64,000 nucleotides of DNA from Deltaproteobacteria bacterium (GTDB taxonomy: Bacteria; Desulfobacterota; Dissulfuribacteria; Dissulfuribacterales; QOAL01), in contig WGDC01000071.1 of assembly GCA_015493475.1 (NCBI GenBank), forward strand, positions 1 through 64,000, written 5' to 3'. Below the pieces are notes generated by a model that was not told the origin of the DNA, did no database searches, and was given only the letters and a program-made list of their open reading frames with translations. Shown here piece after piece: positions 7,566 to 17,399 of the stretch (position 1 is the stretch's first letter; every line of letters starts with the position of its first letter). A program made the translations under genes and the position numbers.

Positions 7566-8468
7566 TCAGATTTGCCTAACTTTTTTTGCCACCTTGAGAA
7601 CCGTCTTGGCGTAAGGTGTACTGTGATTATAGTGCTTAATTACCCTTATCTGGCCTTTTTTTGGGATATCCGGCCGCCAGCCGTAAAACTGGAGGTAATT
7701 CGCCATGCTTGCCAGTGCATCAGCAGGATCAAAAAGATCAACCTTGCCGTCCTTATTAAAATCCACTCCAAATTTGAGGGCATTTGAAGGCATAAACTGG
7801 CAAAGACCTATGGCCCCGAAGATAGAACCCTTGATCTTGTGAATATCGAGCCCGTTCAGGCTTGAATAGATTATAAGGCTCTTAAGTTCCGAATAGGCCC
7901 ACCGTGACTTTGCGAGAAGCTTTCTCTTAATCCTTGCCCTTTCCCTCTTGCCAAGACCCTTGTAGGAATCCGGCAGATAGGCCTTTATTCTCCTGAAATC
8001 CGACGCCACTGCCATGCTTGCCAGGTTGTTGAGGGCCAAATCCGACCCAAGATACCTGCCAAGATCCGTCTCCACGAGCAATATGGCTACCTTGACCTCC
8101 TTGGGAATCCCGTACTCCTTTTCAACCGAGCTGAAAAGCTCCCTGTTCTTTTCAAGATACCTCCTTGCCCTCTCAATCCGGCTTTTTTCAAGGAAAATAT
8201 CATAATGGAGAGCCCCCTCGTTATGCGTTACTTTTCTCGGCATGACCTTCGGGTTAAACCTGACCAAAGGATCAGAAAATATAGCGCATATCTCGGAACT
8301 ATCAAAGCCATCCTTCACAAGGGAAACGGACAGCTGCCTGAAAACCGGATCAATACCTCGGCACTTGAGTAGAGAAGATTCGGGGGCGTCTGCTGATAAG
8401 ACTGCATGGGAAATCATGACCATGCAGAAAGCCAAAAAACACGAAAAGATGAGGCGGAACGTTTTCAT
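7566..8468 (-). CDS. MltB-like lytic murein transglycosylase
   Basis: A periplasmic enzyme cutting the MurNAc-GlcNAc bond of peptidoglycan. The 300-residue protein begins with a Sec signal peptide (MKTFRLIFSCFLAFCMVMI, cleavage near SHAVLSA). Catalytic Glu is in ILLVETDLGRYLG, and the SLT-2 blocks LNNLASMAVASDFRR, GAIGLCQFMPSNA and DLFDPADALASMANYL follow. No C-terminal peptidoglycan-binding domain is present. It starts 5 nt after the M23 peptidase stop, so the two cell-wall hydrolases are co-expressed. Confidence 0.92.
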   Translation of the reverse strand: MKTFRLIFSCFLAFCMVMISHAVLSADAPESSLLKCRGIDPVFRQLSVSLVKDGFDSSEICAIFSDPLVRFNPKVMPRKVTHNEGALHYDIFLEKSRIERARRYLEKNRELFSSVEKEYGIPKEVKVAILLVETDLGRYLGSDLALNNLASMAVASDFRRIKAYLPDSYKGLGKRERARIKRKLLAKSRWAYSELKSLIIYSSLNGLDIHKIKGSIFGAIGLCQFMPSNALKFGVDFNKDGKVDLFDPADALASMANYLQFYGWRPDIPKKGQIRVIKHYNHSTPYAKTVLKVAKKVRQI

Positions 8469-8473
8469 TTCAT

Positions 8474-9952
8474 TTAGCTAGCAAAATCGTTTGGTTTCTC
8501 GTTAATGGTCTCCTTTTTAACAGAGATTATTCCGGCAGAGACATTTTCTCGCAACAAGGCCTGGAACAACTTGTATTTTTCAATGAATCCCTTTAGGCTC
8601 TTCCCTCCGAGTTTTTCCGCACATGCTGTGCGCATCCGGAAAGGATCTACAAAGTGCCCATTGTGCCAAACCCTGTAGTCCAGGTGAGGCCCTGTGGCGT
8701 AACCGCTTCTTCCAACGTAGCCTATAATCTGCTTCTGCTGCACTTTGGTGCCCCTTTTCAGCCCCTTAGCAAACCTGGACAGGTGACCGTAGTAAGTCTT
8801 GTAACCGCCGCTGTGCTTCAGAACCACGATCCTGCCATATCCCCGCTGCCAGCCTGTAAAGGTTACGACGCCGTCTGCCACTGCCATTATGGGCGTACCA
8901 ATTGGAGCTGCAAGATCAACGCCATAATGTGGCCGGTACACCTTTAAAATGGGATGGAACCTACGCGAGGTAAAACGTGAAGTGACCCTGTAAACCTTTA
9001 ATGGAGAACGCAGGAACGAGTTGGCAAAGGCACCTCCGTCCGGACCGAAATAACCCGCCCTGCCTGAAACCTTTTTATCGTTGAAATAATAAGCCTCTAT
9101 GCATCCCCCACCGAGAGGACAATACTTTGCGGCAAGTATCCTGCCCGTGCCAATACATTCGCCGTTCTTGTAATATTTATTCAATATAATCGAAAAGGAA
9201 TCTCCGACACGTATATCCGAGTTGAAGTCGATTCTTGTTGAAAAAATCTCGGTGAACTTTCTCGCCACCTTTACGCTCAGGCCATAGTCCGCAAAAGAAT
9301 CATAAAATCCGCCTGTTACCCTGCCTGAAACCTTTAGAAGCCTGTTCTCTATGGTAACTGGAGCCATAGAGACCCTGTAGCGGCCCTCTTTATCGAGAAC
9401 CACCTGATACCGTTTAAACGGTCCCTTTTCCCATTCGAGGGCAAGAACCTGACCCTCCAGAGAACGCGTAATGGTGAAACGCTCTCCTGGAAGACACCTG
9501 TGGACGTTGATCACCCTTGACAATGCCTTCAGAAGCCTATAACGGGTCTTGGAACCTATGTTATATCGTCGAAGGCAACCTAATAGGGATTCGCCCTTTT
9601 TAAGCACCCCATTTATACGTATTAACTCTGGGCCGGACACCTCTTTTTCCAAGGAAGAAGCAATGGAACAAGAGGCTGGTTCGATAAGGTTGTCAGACAA
9701 CTGCTCTGTTTGAATAAAGGGCTCGGTAAAATAGGTTTCTTCAAAATCATACAGGGCAGATGCCGGGCCTTCAGGCAGCTGTGCCTGGCGTACAAACAGA
9801 CTTTCGTCAGATTCCTGACACCAGTTCGATAGTGCTGTGAGGGAAATACCCACCGCTATGATTGCAAGAAATAACTCCGGAATACTCAAGCTGGTATAAT
9901 TTCCAGGTCTTTTACCTGCCACTACCTCTTCCTCCTCTGGGACATGCAACAT
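8474..9952 (-). CDS. Membrane-anchored M23 family peptidase (LytM/DD-endopeptidase-like)
   Basis: A 492-residue inner-membrane-anchored, periplasmic protein. One N-terminal membrane segment (about residues 24-42, LSIPELFLAIIAVGISLTAL) is followed by a LysM/OapA-like region (NGVLKKGESLLGCLRRYNI), a linking beta-rich domain and the M23 domain at about 330-450. Visible M23 residues: HYGVD (zinc His and Asp), YYGHLSRF and GPHLDYRV. The last motif is HLD instead of the usual HLH, so one zinc ligand is Asp or activity is altered. First gene of the operon with the MltB-like and M24 enzymes; likely acts in cell-wall growth or separation. Confidence 0.9.
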   Translation of the reverse strand: MLHVPEEEEVVAGKRPGNYTSLSIPELFLAIIAVGISLTALSNWCQESDESLFVRQAQLPEGPASALYDFEETYFTEPFIQTEQLSDNLIEPASCSIASSLEKEVSGPELIRINGVLKKGESLLGCLRRYNIGSKTRYRLLKALSRVINVHRCLPGERFTITRSLEGQVLALEWEKGPFKRYQVVLDKEGRYRVSMAPVTIENRLLKVSGRVTGGFYDSFADYGLSVKVARKFTEIFSTRIDFNSDIRVGDSFSIILNKYYKNGECIGTGRILAAKYCPLGGGCIEAYYFNDKKVSGRAGYFGPDGGAFANSFLRSPLKVYRVTSRFTSRRFHPILKVYRPHYGVDLAAPIGTPIMAVADGVVTFTGWQRGYGRIVVLKHSGGYKTYYGHLSRFAKGLKRGTKVQQKQIIGYVGRSGYATGPHLDYRVWHNGHFVDPFRMRTACAEKLGGKSLKGFIEKYKLFQALLRENVSAGIISVKKETINEKPNDFAS

Positions 9953-10298
9953 TTAACAGATAGATTCTCTTTCAAGCCTCTATAGCTTATCAGAAACAAA
10001 AAAGTTCAACGCAACAAATACTAAAGAGAAACCATACTTGCGTTATCCAGGCTAATGCAATGCACAGCCTTAACTAACCGCAATTACACTTGATTCATCT
10101 TTATTTTACAACCACATAGAATGTCTCCACCGGTTCTTAGGACCTTACTTTCCGAGGCAATAAACCAAAAAGCTTTTCTTTGTCATAACCCCGCTTTCAG
10201 AAAAGCTGAGTTCTCTGTAAGAAATAACTAAGCTTGGTCATGATAGCCTTTGGCGGTACCGTTTCTACATACGAAATCGATAGTGCCCTTTGAAAAAA
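9953..10298. other. Non-coding gap between the M23 operon and yjbQ
   Basis: About 345 bp, AT-rich. It should contain the promoter of the minus-strand peptidase operon (a TTGAAC/TATAGA-like pair with poor spacing is visible). I see no ORF, tRNA or convincing hairpin in it. Confidence 0.5.
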
Positions 10299-10703
10299 TC
10301 ATGCCGGAATTGCCTTTATCGAGACACGCCTCTTTCTCGGACCATCGAATTCACAGAAGAATATCTTCTGCCAGGTGCCGAGCATGAGCCTGTCATCTTC
10401 CACGATAACCTGCTCCGAGGCCCCTATCAGGGAGGCCTTTACATGGGCGGGAGAATTGCCTTCGAGGTGACTGTAATTAAACTCCCATGGTACGATCTGG
10501 TTCAGCACAGAGACAACATCCCGGCGAACAGCCGGATCGGCCCCTTCATTAATTGTCAATGCACCGGTCGTATGAGGGCAGTAGGCTATAAGAAGCCCCG
10601 AACGAAGGCCCATTTGTTTAGCCGCCTGTCTGACCTTGTCCGTAATGTCTATAAACTCAGTGGCTGAACTGGTTTGGAGTTCGATCTCCATAAATCCTGA
10701 CAT
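10299..10703 (-). CDS. YjbQ/UPF0047 family protein
   Basis: A 134-residue cytoplasmic protein of the YjbQ family. Motifs: CPHTTGALTINEGADP (metal-binding His), GNSPAHVKASLIG, LGTWQKIFFCEFDGPRKR. Start ATG 10703 lies 5 nt after GGGGAG; the longer reading to 10754 has no family similarity. Some family members show weak thiamine-phosphate synthase activity in vitro, which is worth noting because thiC-thi4 lies 5 kb away, but the real role is uncertain. Single-gene unit. Confidence 0.9.
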   Translation of the reverse strand: MSGFMEIELQTSSATEFIDITDKVRQAAKQMGLRSGLLIAYCPHTTGALTINEGADPAVRRDVVSVLNQIVPWEFNYSHLEGNSPAHVKASLIGASEQVIVEDDRLMLGTWQKIFFCEFDGPRKRRVSIKAIPA

Positions 10704-10771
10704 GGCTCTCCCCATTTCTGAAAAGCAAACCGTCTGCCGATACGAATAACACAATTAAATAGATTAAACCC

Positions 10772-10818
10772 AAAATCAAAATTTTGTAAAGCAGTCAAAA
10801 CCACAAAATTTTGATTTT
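10772..10818. repeat. Long perfect inverted repeat, 16-bp arms
   Basis: Arms 10772-10787 and 10803-10818 are exact reverse complements (AAAATCAAAATTTTGT and ACAAAATTTTGATTTT) separated by 15 nt. The arms are AT-only apart from two C/G pairs. The repeat lies between yjbQ and the divergent HDOD-kinase gene. It may be an operator or a transcript-end hairpin; no T tract follows on either side. Confidence 0.85.
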
Positions 10819-11033
10819 CCCTCATTACCAACACCAAGTTGTTGTATGATGGGAGAGGATCCAGTCCGGGTCCTTTGACAAGAAATCGATATAACGAAAA
10901 AATGAAAATTTTGTTAACAGTTTGTTAAAAAATTTGAAAATTCCATGATTTTACTTGAAAAATCTTTTAAAGAAAGTTAGTTATTATTCTAACGGTACTG
11001 TTAAGGTATTCAGTCAGTATTTCATACAAATTA

Positions 11034-13598
11034 ATGACCACTACGTGTCCAAAAACACTACAAAGGCCTGTCCTGCCTTCCCTCCCTACTGTTATCCTGA
11101 AACTCATAGAAGCCACCAATGACGAAAAAAAATCCGTCAAAGAATTGGCAGACATAGCCGCCAATGATCCGTCGATTTGTACCCAAATACTCAAAATTGC
11201 AAACTCTGCCTTAATAAATTCGGGACAGCCTGTTAAAAGTATAACCCAAGCTGCCCTAAACCTCGGCATTTCCACCCTAAGGCACGTCGCCATAACTGCA
11301 GGTGTATGCCAGGCATTTTCATCTGTGGAGGTTCCTGGAAATTTTTCAATAGGAGATTTCTGGAACCACAGCCTTTGTTCAGCCCTTATAGCAAAGGAGG
11401 TTGTTGAATTCCTGGACCTTCCCCCTTCTGTGGACGAGGTATTTTTATCAGGACTTCTACATGACATCGGCCAGCTTTCGTTAATAATTAGGCAACCTGA
11501 CATGTACGACAGAATCGTGCAAAACCCGAGAACTGGGCAGACCATCCTCGAATCCGAGGCCGAAATATGCGGCTGGGATCACACCATAGAGGGTTACGAG
11601 CTTGTAAAACAGTGGAACCTGCCGGTCAGCATCCGTACGGCAATACGCTATCACCATGAAGATCCCGGAGAACTGTCAGAATCCACACCTTTGCTGCGAA
11701 TTATCTATCTGTCGGATATATCCGCTCATTACCTGAGTGGCGAAAGCAGTATCCCGGTCTCGGAACTTCTCGAAGAATACCGGAAGCAGGAATTTCGCTT
11801 AACAGATAAAGATATCGAGGACATTTTCGGGCGCGTCGGCACAATCCTCAAGGAAACGGCCAGGCATCTTGGGCTGCGCGTGGAAAAAGGACGGGGACCA
11901 AGGCTTAAAGAACAAGACGACGCACTGGATATCCTAAAGGAAAGGAGCATAGACCTTGCGACCCTCATGGGCGTCTTGGAATCCCTTCTTACTGTGAGAT
12001 CCCAGGCAGAACTCCACACTACCATGTTTGCTGCCATCGCAAGCCTGACCGATATCGAAAGCGGACTCCTGTTCAGGTATGCCAACGGTTGTCTGAGGGG
12101 AGTTTGCGCCCGAGGGACGGAAGACGATTCCCTTGCGAGCCAGATAAACATTGCAAAGCTCGAAGACTCAATTTGGAGTTCCGCCTTCAGTCAAGGCAAG
12201 CCGATTTTCAGCAGAGACTACTTCCGGAAAAGGACTTGCAGAATAATCGATAACCAGATGAAGGAATATCTTGGGGGAGAATTCTTAGCCGTCGGCCTTG
12301 CTGCGGGCGGTGACAAAATCGGCGCCCTCGCCTTGAAGGTTTCTCCTGAACAGTGGCCAAGGATTAAACAGGGGCTTGGCCTTGTTCAGCTCCTTGCCAG
12401 GGAGCTGGCCCATGTCATAAAGGGCGTTTCATACAGGAGGCTTTGGGAGAAGGAACACCTCGTAAACGAGGCACTTGTAAACCAATGTCCAATAGGCATT
12501 TTCATTGTCGAGGAATCGGGCAAGATCAGTTATGTCAATCCAGCTGGCAAGGAACTCCTTGGACTCGATTCGAGAACTCTGGCTGAAGATTCCATTTCAA
12601 GACTGCTCGATCTTAATATGGACAAGATATACGCCCGATATAAAGGGGTCAAGGCCAGGCGTATAGATAAAAAACAAGTGACGCGCCCTGGCGGCAAGAC
12701 CGTATGGGTGGAATTGCAGGCAGCTCACTTATCTATTGGGGGATCCACAAGGCTCCTGTTTTTTATCAGGGACATCACGGATTCGATGCTTCTTGCATCC
12801 GAGAGACAGAAAAGGGCCCTCTGGCTTGAAAAGGAACTTGTTAAGAGGACACAGGAGCTTAAAAATGCACAGGAAAGGCTTATCGAGACAGAAAGGATGG
12901 GAGCTGCGAGTGAAGTGGCAAGAAAGGTGGTTCATGAGGTAAACAATCCCCTTGGAATCATCAAAAACCTACTGAAGATACTGAAAATACAGAAGGAAAC
13001 TGGCAAGATTGAAGACAAGACAATAGACGCCATTGGTTCAGAAATTGACCGGGTGGCCAGGATAGTGCGCAAACTCTGGGACTTTTCCAAGGGGAAAAAC
13101 GCTCCTTTGTCCTCCTCAAAAACCCCGAGCGCCAGTATAGGAGAGGCCCTGTCCGAGATAGAGTCCCTTGTGGGACCTGGACTTGCCGAGAAAAACATTC
13201 GCATCAAATCTGAAGTAGATAGCGAACTTCCGGATGCCGCCATTTCCAAGGACGAGCTGAAACAGGTACTGATAAACCTTTTTAAGAATGCGGAAGAAGC
13301 CCTTGGTGAAAATGGAGAGATATTCATCAAGGCATATCAGGACGATGGGGGGGCTGTGATAGAATTTGGTGATACCGGGCCTGGAATAAGTGGGAAAATC
13401 AAGGAAAAAATATTTTCTCCATTTGTCACCACCAAAGGGAAAGAGAATTCTGGCCTGGGCCTGTCTGTTTGTTACGGCCTTCTCCAGGCCTGCGGAGGTG
13501 ACATAAGCTTGGCCGAAAAGGAAGGCTTCGGAGCATTTTTCCGGATCAGGATCCCAGCGGTGAGTCAACGTGGTTCAAGAGGGGAGGAAACCTTATGA
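11034..13598 (+). CDS. HDOD-GAF-PAS sensor histidine kinase
   Basis: An 854-residue cytoplasmic signalling protein with no membrane segment. Domains in order: HDOD (about 10-210, with SGLLHDIGQL and HH motif AIRYHHEDP), a GAF-like domain (about 310-460), a PAS domain (about 480-590, NQCPIGIFIVEESGKISYVN), a coiled coil, HisKA with phospho-acceptor His in KVVHEVNNPLG (about 635), and HATPase with N box NAEEAL, DTGPGI and GLGLSVCYGL. The HDOD-kinase fusion links an HD-related module to phosphotransfer. It overlaps the next gene by ATGA, so it pairs with that hybrid regulator. The start ATG lacks an obvious SD. Confidence 0.93.
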   Translation: MTTTCPKTLQRPVLPSLPTVILKLIEATNDEKKSVKELADIAANDPSICTQILKIANSALINSGQPVKSITQAALNLGISTLRHVAITAGVCQAFSSVEVPGNFSIGDFWNHSLCSALIAKEVVEFLDLPPSVDEVFLSGLLHDIGQLSLIIRQPDMYDRIVQNPRTGQTILESEAEICGWDHTIEGYELVKQWNLPVSIRTAIRYHHEDPGELSESTPLLRIIYLSDISAHYLSGESSIPVSELLEEYRKQEFRLTDKDIEDIFGRVGTILKETARHLGLRVEKGRGPRLKEQDDALDILKERSIDLATLMGVLESLLTVRSQAELHTTMFAAIASLTDIESGLLFRYANGCLRGVCARGTEDDSLASQINIAKLEDSIWSSAFSQGKPIFSRDYFRKRTCRIIDNQMKEYLGGEFLAVGLAAGGDKIGALALKVSPEQWPRIKQGLGLVQLLARELAHVIKGVSYRRLWEKEHLVNEALVNQCPIGIFIVEESGKISYVNPAGKELLGLDSRTLAEDSISRLLDLNMDKIYARYKGVKARRIDKKQVTRPGGKTVWVELQAAHLSIGGSTRLLFFIRDITDSMLLASERQKRALWLEKELVKRTQELKNAQERLIETERMGAASEVARKVVHEVNNPLGIIKNLLKILKIQKETGKIEDKTIDAIGSEIDRVARIVRKLWDFSKGKNAPLSSSKTPSASIGEALSEIESLVGPGLAEKNIRIKSEVDSELPDAAISKDELKQVLINLFKNAEEALGENGEIFIKAYQDDGGAVIEFGDTGPGISGKIKEKIFSPFVTTKGKENSGLGLSVCYGLLQACGGDISLAEKEGFGAFFRIRIPAVSQRGSRGEETL

Positions 13599-15481
13599 TT
13601 TCTGGGACGGTCCTGGTAGTCGATGATGAGAAGGAAATGAGAGACACCCTGAAGCTTTTACTAGATCACTCGGGTTTTCAGGCAATCGTTTGCAAGAGCG
13701 TGACCGACGGCCTGTCCTTGCTTTCCAAGCAATTTTTCGACATTGTGGTAACGGATTACTACCTTCAGGACGGGACTGGCTCTGACATCTTGAAATACTG
13801 TCGCGAGTACTGCCCCAAGACAAGGGTCATCGTCATGACAGGCCATGCCTCCCTTGACAATGCGGTAGACGCCTTGAGAAACGGCGCCTTTGACTACGTC
13901 ATGAAGCCCTTTGAGTTTGACTTGCTCTACCATTCGCTCCAGAGGGCCCTTGAACATATCTCCATGATGGATGAGATCGCCCTTGCCAAGGAACGTTACA
14001 GGGCTCTCATTGAAGACATGAACGAGGGCTACCTTATTGTCAAAAAAGGGCTGATACATTACGCCAATCCAAAGATGGCGGCCATACTGAATTGTCCTAT
14101 TAAGGATCTTCTAAAGACACCCATTCTCGATTTCGTAGACTTCAGCTTTCAAGAGCAGTTACAGACAAAAATTGAACTGCTTCACCGGAGTCCCGGGGCC
14201 TTTTTCATGGAAGAAGTAGTATTCCGAGACTGCAAAGGCAACACCGTTCCAGTGGAGCTAAGGCTTGCAAATACCCTTGGGGAGCATATTGAAAATGGCG
14301 TCATATTCATATGCAGAGAGATAACAGAACGAGATATCCTCTGGAACAGGCTAGTGAGGGCGGAGCGGCTTGCCACCATGGGAGAAATGATGGCCTCGGT
14401 AGCCCATGAACTCAATAACAAGCTCACACCTATCCTTGGATATGCTGAAATCCTGTCTGCGGACATGAACAGGGAACAACTTGAAAAGGCCGTTGAGGGC
14501 ATCCGTACCGCCTCCGAGGGAGCAAAAAGGATCGTCAACTCCCTTCTTCTCTTCTCGAGGAGAGAGAAGCCCACCAAGATCGAATGCAACATCAACGAAA
14601 TAATTGAAAACGCGTGCAATCTTGTCTCTACCTGCATAAGCGGTGGAACCCCCATAAAGATAGAGAAAAGCCTTGCGCCTTCCATTTCATATGTTATGGC
14701 GGACCCGCACCAGATAGAACAGGTAATCACTAATGTGATGAAAAATGCAGTGGATGCCCTTTCCAAAAACGGGGGAAAAATAACAGTCAGCACTGAGACG
14801 CAAGACGATTACGTAGTGGTAAAGATCATTGACAATGGTCCGGGAATTTCAGACGACATTATAAGGAAGATTTTCGACCCATTTTTCAGCACCAAGTCCC
14901 AGAAGGACGGAACAGGACTCGGCCTTAGTATATGTCACGGGATCATCAAGGAACACGGTGGCGACATAAGTGTTCATTCACAGCCAGGCATGACGGAATT
15001 TGCCATCAAGTTACCGGTCTATGCCACCAAATCCTGCATAGAGATACTAACCGAGGACAACAACGTCGTAAAACTTGACCTTGCAAGAAAGCCCTGGATA
15101 TTAGTGGTGGATGATGAATATGAAATATCGGAACTTCTTATAGAGATCTTTTCCCAAAAGTTTCATGCGCTCAAGGCATCAAACGGCAGGGAGGCACTGG
15201 AAAAACTCCGAAGACAAAAAGTGGACATTATCATCTCGGATCTCAAAATGCCCGAGATCAACGGCATGGAGCTATACGAAAAGCTGCTCGAGGAATTTCC
15301 AGAATATGAACGAAAGGTGGTTTTCACCACCGGGATAGTCTCCGACATAGAGACAATCAACTTCCTGAAAAAATACAACCTTCCATATCTAAAAAAACCC
15401 TTCAAGATGAGGGAACTGTTCGCCGCAGTGAACTCCGTTCTCCACGACCAAGACAGGCAGACAAACGTCAACTGTGTTTAG
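13595..15481 (+). CDS. Hybrid response regulator/histidine kinase (REC-PAS-HisKA-HATPase-REC)
   Basis: A 628-residue cytoplasmic protein. The N-terminal receiver (about 1-120) has VVDDEKEM, phospho-acceptor Asp in VVTDYYLQ, VMTGHA and MKPFE. A PAS domain (about 130-245) follows, then HisKA with His in SVAHELNNKL, HATPase (DNGPGIS, GTGLGLSICHG) and a C-terminal receiver (VVDDEYEI, ISDLKMPEINGMELY, FTTG, KKPFKMREL). Translationally coupled to the HDOD kinase upstream, which probably phosphorylates its N-terminal receiver (inference). Its last 14 nt overlap the convergent M48 gene. Confidence 0.94.
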   Translation: MISGTVLVVDDEKEMRDTLKLLLDHSGFQAIVCKSVTDGLSLLSKQFFDIVVTDYYLQDGTGSDILKYCREYCPKTRVIVMTGHASLDNAVDALRNGAFDYVMKPFEFDLLYHSLQRALEHISMMDEIALAKERYRALIEDMNEGYLIVKKGLIHYANPKMAAILNCPIKDLLKTPILDFVDFSFQEQLQTKIELLHRSPGAFFMEEVVFRDCKGNTVPVELRLANTLGEHIENGVIFICREITERDILWNRLVRAERLATMGEMMASVAHELNNKLTPILGYAEILSADMNREQLEKAVEGIRTASEGAKRIVNSLLLFSRREKPTKIECNINEIIENACNLVSTCISGGTPIKIEKSLAPSISYVMADPHQIEQVITNVMKNAVDALSKNGGKITVSTETQDDYVVVKIIDNGPGISDDIIRKIFDPFFSTKSQKDGTGLGLSICHGIIKEHGGDISVHSQPGMTEFAIKLPVYATKSCIEILTEDNNVVKLDLARKPWILVVDDEYEISELLIEIFSQKFHALKASNGREALEKLRRQKVDIIISDLKMPEINGMELYEKLLEEFPEYERKVVFTTGIVSDIETINFLKKYNLPYLKKPFKMRELFAAVNSVLHDQDRQTNVNCV

Positions 15482-17288
15482 GGGTTGCCCTCTTCCCCTT
15501 TTCCAAGGCCTTCATGAACCTTTTCAGCTGTTTTCTGTAATAATCCCTTCTATGCCTTGCCTTCTGAAGGGCCTGCCTTTCTGCTGCTATGGCCCTTGCT
15601 GTATACCCGTTTACAAAAAAGCACTCTGCAAGGGTATCGAGAATGTAACTTGCCGGTTTCTTAGCAGCCGCAGACATGGCGAGCAAAAGGGCCTGCCTTG
15701 GATGAAAAAAACTCTTTTGATCCGCCTTTATATAGAGCCAAGCCAGGTTGTTCATTATATCGGGATTGCCTCGATCAATATTCAAGGCGGTTTTGTATGC
15801 CTTTTCAGCAAGAACGTACATCCGGTGCTCAAAAAAAATCCCCCCTGCCTCGATGAGCCACTCAGGATCCTTTCTGTTTTGCTTTATGAACCGGTTGTAC
15901 AAAAAGAGAGCAGCATTTACCTTTGCCTTTCTCTGCCATGACTGCGTGGGCAGAAACCCGGGCAACGTGGCCAGGAAAAGGGAGATGACAACGAAGATAC
16001 CCTTGGCAAAAAAGAGCCTCCGGTCATGTTCTTCAATGAGTTTCCGGTCGCGAAAGGCCCTTTCTAAATACCCAATCCTTTCATTAACGCTGTAGTGATG
16101 CCAGTTTGGAGCATCTATGTCCATTCCCGACAAGATGGCCACCTTTCCCAGGGCGCTTACGAGAGCAAATGGATGCCCCTGGACCCTGAAAACCGCCATG
16201 TCCGCCTGTCTTTCAAAATTTCTCATGAAATATCCCAACACAAAACGGAAGAAACCAAAGGTTAAGAGACCGAGTAACGCCGCCGCCGCAAGGGCAGTTA
16301 CCGATTGTGACAGCCTGTCAAGTTCCATGAGGTACTTCAGGGTTGAAGGCGTAGACATGACCAAGACGGTTAACGGGTTAGTAAGCCTGAATAGCACCAG
16401 CGAGTAGCCAGCGAGGAATAGCATGTACCACACGAGGTGCCATCGCCTGACATGTTCCGCCTCATGGGCTATCACCGCCTCTATTTCCTGAAATGAAAGG
16501 TTGTGAATGAGGCAAGGAGTCAGAAGAATGTATCGGAACCCCGGCACGATTCCTATAACCGCCGCCGTACAGGCCATTGCTTCCCCAGCTGGCCATAGAA
16601 GTATATCGGAAAAGCCAACACCCTGTTTCTTAAGCCCCGCCTCAATCACCCTGCGCAGTTCCGAGGCGGGCAGGGGTTTGCACCTCCACAGCCATTTTAC
16701 AAGTACCGGGATAAAAAACAGGAAAAAGGCTATAAGCACCAAGAAAAGGTAAAGGGATGAATTCGGGCCGGCGAAAAGAGAGTGAATCCACTTAACGGGA
16801 AGCTGTACCAGGATATCGGCAATTACGGTGATGATTACATAGGGCAGAAGAACCGGCAAAAGCAGGGTAACCCTGCGAAGAACCCAGGAACTGCGGGATA
16901 CAGCCCCGGCCATGGGGCCCAGTGACTTTTCCTGGCAAAGCCATGAAATGGACAGGTAAAATATAAAGAGCATAAGCCCTATAATCTGAACGACAGAAGG
17001 CAGGTGCAGAAACGAGGCCACAGGCTGTAGAAATACGTTCAGATCAAGATAATAAAGATCCACGGAGAGAGGAACTATAGACATCCACTCTAAGGCCTCC
17101 GGCCTTAACGCCCGTTTCCTTGCAGCAAACCGCCGGCTGTTCCAGCAGCAAAAGATAATCCAACCAGCAGCCTTCAGGACAAACCAAGCAAACAGGGTAG
17201 ATAAACCAGGACCTGCCGGTACATTTTCTGGCGCGCTTTCAATGAGAATGAGCGCTACCATGAGTTCTATGATCTGTCCGTAAGGCAT
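15468..17288 (-). CDS. M48-family membrane metallopeptidase with C-terminal TPR repeats
   Basis: A 606-residue inner-membrane protein. Several hydrophobic segments occupy about the first 220 residues (including FYLSISWLC, LLLPVLLPYVIITVI and LFLVLIAFFLFFIPVLV). The zinc motif is HEAEH within IEAVIAHEAEHVRRWH, with a downstream Glu-containing helix expected; more membrane segments follow. The C-terminal ~150 residues are TPR-like (AEKAYKTALNIDRGNPDIMNN). Resembles HtpX/BlaR1-type peptidases in membrane quality control or signalling; no BlaR sensor domain is seen. Stop overlaps the hybrid kinase stop by 14 nt. Confidence 0.85.
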   Translation of the reverse strand: MPYGQIIELMVALILIESAPENVPAGPGLSTLFAWFVLKAAGWIIFCCWNSRRFAARKRALRPEALEWMSIVPLSVDLYYLDLNVFLQPVASFLHLPSVVQIIGLMLFIFYLSISWLCQEKSLGPMAGAVSRSSWVLRRVTLLLPVLLPYVIITVIADILVQLPVKWIHSLFAGPNSSLYLFLVLIAFFLFFIPVLVKWLWRCKPLPASELRRVIEAGLKKQGVGFSDILLWPAGEAMACTAAVIGIVPGFRYILLTPCLIHNLSFQEIEAVIAHEAEHVRRWHLVWYMLFLAGYSLVLFRLTNPLTVLVMSTPSTLKYLMELDRLSQSVTALAAAALLGLLTFGFFRFVLGYFMRNFERQADMAVFRVQGHPFALVSALGKVAILSGMDIDAPNWHHYSVNERIGYLERAFRDRKLIEEHDRRLFFAKGIFVVISLFLATLPGFLPTQSWQRKAKVNAALFLYNRFIKQNRKDPEWLIEAGGIFFEHRMYVLAEKAYKTALNIDRGNPDIMNNLAWLYIKADQKSFFHPRQALLLAMSAAAKKPASYILDTLAECFFVNGYTARAIAAERQALQKARHRRDYYRKQLKRFMKALEKGKRATPKHS

Positions 17289-17399
17289 GGCCGGATTGTA
17301 TCATCATACGTTCCTTCTTTCAGCCAAAATGGCAAAAAATTAAGGAACAGACTTTCAGATCCTGCTAATTAAATCCGATACAAGTGACAGGAGGATGTT

